Assembly (NCBI GenBank): GCA_902558895.1
Contig: CACEFS010000011.1
Span: forward strand, 1 to 39,794
Source: an uncultured Prochlorococcus sp.
GTDB taxonomy: Bacteria; Cyanobacteriota; Cyanobacteriia; PCC-6307; Cyanobiaceae
Direction: 5' to 3'
Length of the DNA stretch: 39,794 nucleotides
Shown piece after piece: positions 36,448 to 39,794 of the stretch; position 1 is the stretch's first letter; the number at the start of each line of letters is the position of its first letter. The position numbers and the translations under genes were made by a program. A model generated the notes under the pieces. It was not told the DNA's origin and ran no database searches. It saw only the letters and a program-made list of their open reading frames with translations.

Positions 36448-38288
36448 AATCCTTCTTCTTTTCTTGCCTTAATACTTTTTTCAGATAGCTTACAATATAG
36501 GAGAGAACTCTCTAAATCATCCATTTCAAGAAGAGGACTCATATCTTCAATGGGCATAGATGTCATATTTCCATCTTCCTCTTGAATTGCAGCAACTTTG
36601 GGCCATAATTTTTCATTCTCAATTAAATTAACATCAATTAATATTTGTTCAGGTGATAGTAAAAATTTATCTAGCAAATGAAAATTACTTTTATTTATAG
36701 CTACATAGTTTAATCCATAAGAATTACAAATTTCTTTTAAATCTGGCATAAATAACTTACTTTTCTTATCAGAACCCACTCTATTACCTTTAAAATATCC
36801 ATCTTGGGTTACTCTAATTGAAGTATATCCATTATTATTTAAAACTATAATCTTAAAGTTTTGATTAATTTGTGAAAGAGTAGCAAATTCTTGTATGTTT
36901 AGTTGTAAACTTCCATCACTTTCTATAAGAAATTTATTTTTATATCGATTCGAAAAACATCCTCCTATGAATGCTGGCAATCCATAGCCCATTGCTCCTA
37001 AACCTGAAGTTAATAATATTCTCTGATTTTTTTTATTTTTAAATCCAGTATAAAAAGACTCAATTGCGAGTCCAGAACTTCCAGTAACTATAAGACTATT
37101 TTCAGGTATCAACTCTCCAAGTGAATCGATAATTTCAAAATGGGTAATATGATTTTTATTGCTTGGAATATCTCCATCACAAATTGAAAATTTATTTTTG
37201 AGATATACGCAATGATTTTGCCAACTCTCAAATGGTTGCAAACTTTCCTTTTTCAGAAGATATTCTGCTACCATCTTGAAGTTACAACATATTTTATTTG
37301 CCTCCAGTAATTTACATTCATTCAACTGAGATTGATCTATATCAATAACGTATTTTTTTAAGGCATTTCTTGCAAAATTTAATGGGTCATAAGCGGTAAC
37401 AATATTATCTAGTCTTGCTCCAAAGGAGATAAAAATATCTGAAGCTTGGATTGCAATATTTGGAGCTCTTAGGGCGACATTCCCAGGCTTTCCTATATAG
37501 AGATTATGATCAAACGGCAATAAATCAGAGGAGTTCCAAGTAAATACAGAAGGTAAAGATAAGTGATCTATTAATTTACTTACTAGATTATATGAGCCGG
37601 ATAACCTACAACCATGACCAAATAATGCAATAGGTCTTTTTGAAATTTTTAGTTTTTGATAGAAGTCATCTAAACAATTCTTTGTTTCTTGTGTAAGTTC
37701 TTTTGTTAATCCTATATTCTCAAGCTTACTATTAGAAAAACTCTCTAGTTGATTCCATTCGGGTATTTTCGCAGCTTGAACATCTAAGGGTATATCAATC
37801 CAGACGGGGCCTTTTCTCCCCTCATTCATAAGGTAAAAAGCCTTTTCCAAGTGGTATCTTATTTTTAATGGATTTAATACTGTGATCGCATATTTAGAAT
37901 GATTTTTTACCATTTCAATTATATTTACTTCTTGAACTCCTGATTGCCTTATTCCAGCATCAGCTTTCATAATATCTGGTGTTTTAACTTGACCAGAAAA
38001 AACAATTAAAGGAACCGATTCTATCCACGCTCCAACAAAAGGTGTAATTATATTAGTAGCCCCTGGTCCAGTGGTTACCAAAGCAACACCAGGTTTTTCT
38101 TCAATCCTACCGTAATATTCTGCTGCGATTCCAACTGCTTGTTCATGATGCATTGGAATATACCTTAAATTCTTGTTTCTTCCTAAAGAATCTACCAAAT
38201 GCATAGCTCCGCCCCCTGGGAGCATAAAAACTTGAGAAATATTTTTATTAGCTATAAATTCAAATACTAAATCACTCAACTTAATCAC
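36444..38288 (-). CDS. ThDP-dependent acetolactate-synthase-like enzyme (YerE-like)
   Basis: This 614-residue enzyme has the three-domain layout of ALS/pyruvate-oxidase ThDP enzymes. The catalytic glutamate is in MHHEQAVGIAAEYYGR (Glu49). The pyrophosphate motif reads ESDGSLQLNIQEF then LNNNGYTSIR, so GDG-x-NN has Ser for the first Gly (Ser457). The tail PKVAAIQEEDGNM with MPIEDMSPLL is the pattern of sugar-cluster ThDP proteins such as YerE, which adds a two-carbon unit from pyruvate to CDP-ketosugars. I place the start at GTG 38,288, which shares one base with the neuB-like stop (TAGTG), rather than TTG 15 bases upstream; it gives the standard VIKLSDLVFEFI. Substrate is inferred. Confidence 0.83.
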   Translation of the reverse strand: MIKLSDLVFEFIANKNISQVFMLPGGGAMHLVDSLGRNKNLRYIPMHHEQAVGIAAEYYGRIEEKPGVALVTTGPGATNIITPFVGAWIESVPLIVFSGQVKTPDIMKADAGIRQSGVQEVNIIEMVKNHSKYAITVLNPLKIRYHLEKAFYLMNEGRKGPVWIDIPLDVQAAKIPEWNQLESFSNSKLENIGLTKELTQETKNCLDDFYQKLKISKRPIALFGHGCRLSGSYNLVSKLIDHLSLPSVFTWNSSDLLPFDHNLYIGKPGNVALRAPNIAIQASDIFISFGARLDNIVTAYDPLNFARNALKKYVIDIDQSQLNECKLLEANKICCNFKMVAEYLLKKESLQPFESWQNHCVYLKNKFSICDGDIPSNKNHITHFEIIDSLGELIPENSLIVTGSSGLAIESFYTGFKNKKNQRILLTSGLGAMGYGLPAFIGGCFSNRYKNKFLIESDGSLQLNIQEFATLSQINQNFKIIVLNNNGYTSIRVTQDGYFKGNRVGSDKKSKLFMPDLKEICNSYGLNYVAINKSNFHLLDKFLLSPEQILIDVNLIENEKLWPKVAAIQEEDGNMTSMPIEDMSPLLEMDDLESSLLYCKLSEKSIKARKEEGL

Positions 38289-39787
38289 TAAAAAATTCTC
38301 CAATGTGTTAAGTAAGTTTTTCTGTTTTTATTTTTGTGGATTTCTTCATCAGTATAAAAAGAATCTTCTTTAATATGGGTCGAAGAAATTTCCTCAATAA
38401 CAATACCATTCTCTGTACTAAAAAAGTGTCTTGTTTCTGGTTCTACAATAATTACATCGCCAACATTCATTTTGCGACTCTCATCGTTGAGAATTATAGT
38501 TCCTTCTCCCCAAAGGACATGAAAGGTCTCTTCTTTTTGCTTATGGTATTGTTCTGGATGGGATTGACCAGGTAGAAGTATTAAAATTTTTTTACAATAT
38601 TCTCTATTAACTACAGTAATCATAGTTAGGCCAAATTTTAAAAATTGTTCAATCCCATAATGATGAGATATTTCAAGGTCTGCAAATTTAGGGAATGTAA
38701 TTTTTGACTCTTTTAGAAGAGCTACTACTTTTGTGGCAATCTCTAAAACTTTTACTCGAGAATTTTCGAGATTTACTCTTTCCAAGAAAACAGGTTCATC
38801 TTTAAAAATATCTTCTTTTAATGAATAATGTTTGTATTTACTTAAGTTGTTAGCTGTTAATTGATTTTCTGAAGGAGGAAAGGCAAAATAAATATCATCA
38901 GCACTAATTATATCACCAACTTTTAAGTCTTTCTTTGCAAAGACTCCTCTTTGCAATTTCCTTAAGCTATCAGATTCGTTACTAGAAGGACTATATCTAA
39001 ATTTTGATTCACCCATTATTTCGATTGATTTAGATAATTGTTTTATCCAATTTAAAAATTCTTCTGGAGAAGTCGAATATTTATTTTTTTTGATATTTTT
39101 CGTTTCTACAGCAACATGTTTTTCAAAAGACCGAGCCCCAAGTGCTAATGCCAATGGAGCAATATCTATAGAAGAAGGATCTTCATGAGAAGAAAAACCT
39201 ATATCAATATTGGGGAATTTATTTTTTAAATAATTAACTTGGGCTACATTAAGATTTTCATAGGGAGTAGGATACTCCCCAACACAATGCTGTAATAAAA
39301 AATAGATATTTCTATTTTGAAAGAATGAAACAACTTGTTCTACAACTTCTTCATTAGCGCCGGCGCATGATGCAACAACTTTCTTATTACAACTAGCAAT
39401 TTTCTCTAATAAAGGCCAATCCCCAAATGAACAACTTGCTATTTTTATAAAATCTACATCATGTTCAACAAGAGTATTAACTGAGTTCTCATCAAAAGGG
39501 GTTACCATCGTTCCCATTTTTTTTAAATTACAAAAAGAAATAAGTTCTTTAAATTCATCCTTTGAAAGTTTAGTCTCGGAAAATCTTTTGATAAGAGGAA
39601 TTGTAAAATCACCTGCCATATCTTTTCTGATAAACGTATCTAAATCCCTGTATTGAAATTTAAAAACGAAATCAAATTGATCTTTATAATTTTTACAAAT
39701 TTCAGAATAAGTATCTATGATTTTTTTTCCATGGCTTAAATCTCCTGAATGATTATTAGCCATTTCTAAAATTATTAACGGTTTCAT
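38288..39787 (-). CDS. NeuB-family sugar acid synthase fused to SAF and cupin domains
   Basis: NeuB enzymes condense PEP with a HexNAc or related sugar to give nonulosonic acids. The N-terminal TIM barrel has EMANNHSGDLSHGKKIIDTY, KFQYRDLDTFIRKDMAG, TPFDENSVNTL, HCVGEYPTPYENLN and IGFSSHEDPS, with FEKHVAVETK near residue 222. An SAF domain is at about 280-340 (RGVFAKKDLKVGDIISADDI). A cupin domain follows at about 370-475 (LLPGQSHPEQYHKQKEETFH, then GEGTIILNDE and VEPETRHFF), with His410, His415 and Glu420 as possible metal ligands. The whole is 499 residues against ~345 for normal NeuB. ATG 39,787 is the start. It is the first visible gene of the operon. NeuC and NeuA homologues are not in this window. 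Confidence 0.88.
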   Translation of the reverse strand: MKPLIILEMANNHSGDLSHGKKIIDTYSEICKNYKDQFDFVFKFQYRDLDTFIRKDMAGDFTIPLIKRFSETKLSKDEFKELISFCNLKKMGTMVTPFDENSVNTLVEHDVDFIKIASCSFGDWPLLEKIASCNKKVVASCAGANEEVVEQVVSFFQNRNIYFLLQHCVGEYPTPYENLNVAQVNYLKNKFPNIDIGFSSHEDPSSIDIAPLALALGARSFEKHVAVETKNIKKNKYSTSPEEFLNWIKQLSKSIEIMGESKFRYSPSSNESDSLRKLQRGVFAKKDLKVGDIISADDIYFAFPPSENQLTANNLSKYKHYSLKEDIFKDEPVFLERVNLENSRVKVLEIATKVVALLKESKITFPKFADLEISHHYGIEQFLKFGLTMITVVNREYCKKILILLPGQSHPEQYHKQKEETFHVLWGEGTIILNDESRKMNVGDVIIVEPETRHFFSTENGIVIEEISSTHIKEDSFYTDEEIHKNKNRKTYLTHWRIF

Positions 39788-39794
39788 GTTTAAA

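Noticed and set aside
38289-38303. TTG start of the ThDP gene that would overlap the neuB-like gene by 16 bases
   Set aside because: GTG at 38,288 gives a one-base overlap like that of the operon's other junctions and the standard start of the family.

Overview
The window looks like a chromosome segment of a high-light-adapted Prochlorococcus or a very close marine picocyanobacterium. The sequence is strongly AT-rich, genes are compact with GTG and TTG starts, the first gene is a Ycf46-type AAA ATPase typical of cyanobacteria and plastids, and the housekeeping block has a marine picocyanobacterial flavour. The taxon is inferred from these traits, not tested by search.

Bases 1 to about 8,920 are conserved backbone: the 3' end of a Ycf46-like ATPase, serS, a site-2 (RseP-type) protease, rpsN, pnp, a CysQ/IMPase phosphatase, rsmI, a two-helix LapA-like membrane protein, an HTH-containing protein of unknown function, and a tRNA-Arg(UCU). 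The tRNA marks the change from backbone to accessory DNA.

Bases from about 9,090 to the end form a cell-surface polysaccharide island. Its parts are: UDP-glucose dehydrogenase and a UDP-glucuronate-4-epimerase-like enzyme; a GDP-mannose/GDP-fucose set (manC, gmd, fcl); galE; a BY-kinase/PCP (Wzc-like) with a dual-specificity-type phosphatase; a Wza-like exporter; an ABC lipid-linked-glycan flippase; rfbF and rfbG for CDP-4-keto-6-deoxyglucose; four glycosyltransferases; a Wzy-like polymerase; and a WecA/TagO-like initiating phosphoglycosyltransferase. Together these give nucleotide sugars, an initiating enzyme, transferases, a flippase, a polymerase, and chain-length/export control.

The most unusual part is the minus-strand operon from 39,787 down to 33,127. 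It encodes five proteins in near-overlapping order: NeuB-SAF-cupin fusion, ThDP enzyme, PAPS-type sulfotransferase, zinc-finger C-methyltransferase, and SDR-HAD fusion. I propose that it builds and decorates an uncommon branched or higher sugar, but its product is not known from sequence.

The island also holds decayed genes lying outside any long open frame: an N-terminal galE remnant next to ugd (10,885-11,115) and a frame-broken FkbM-like methyltransferase (31,261-31,932). They indicate repeated gain and loss. No CRISPR array, insertion sequence, integrase or rRNA was seen.
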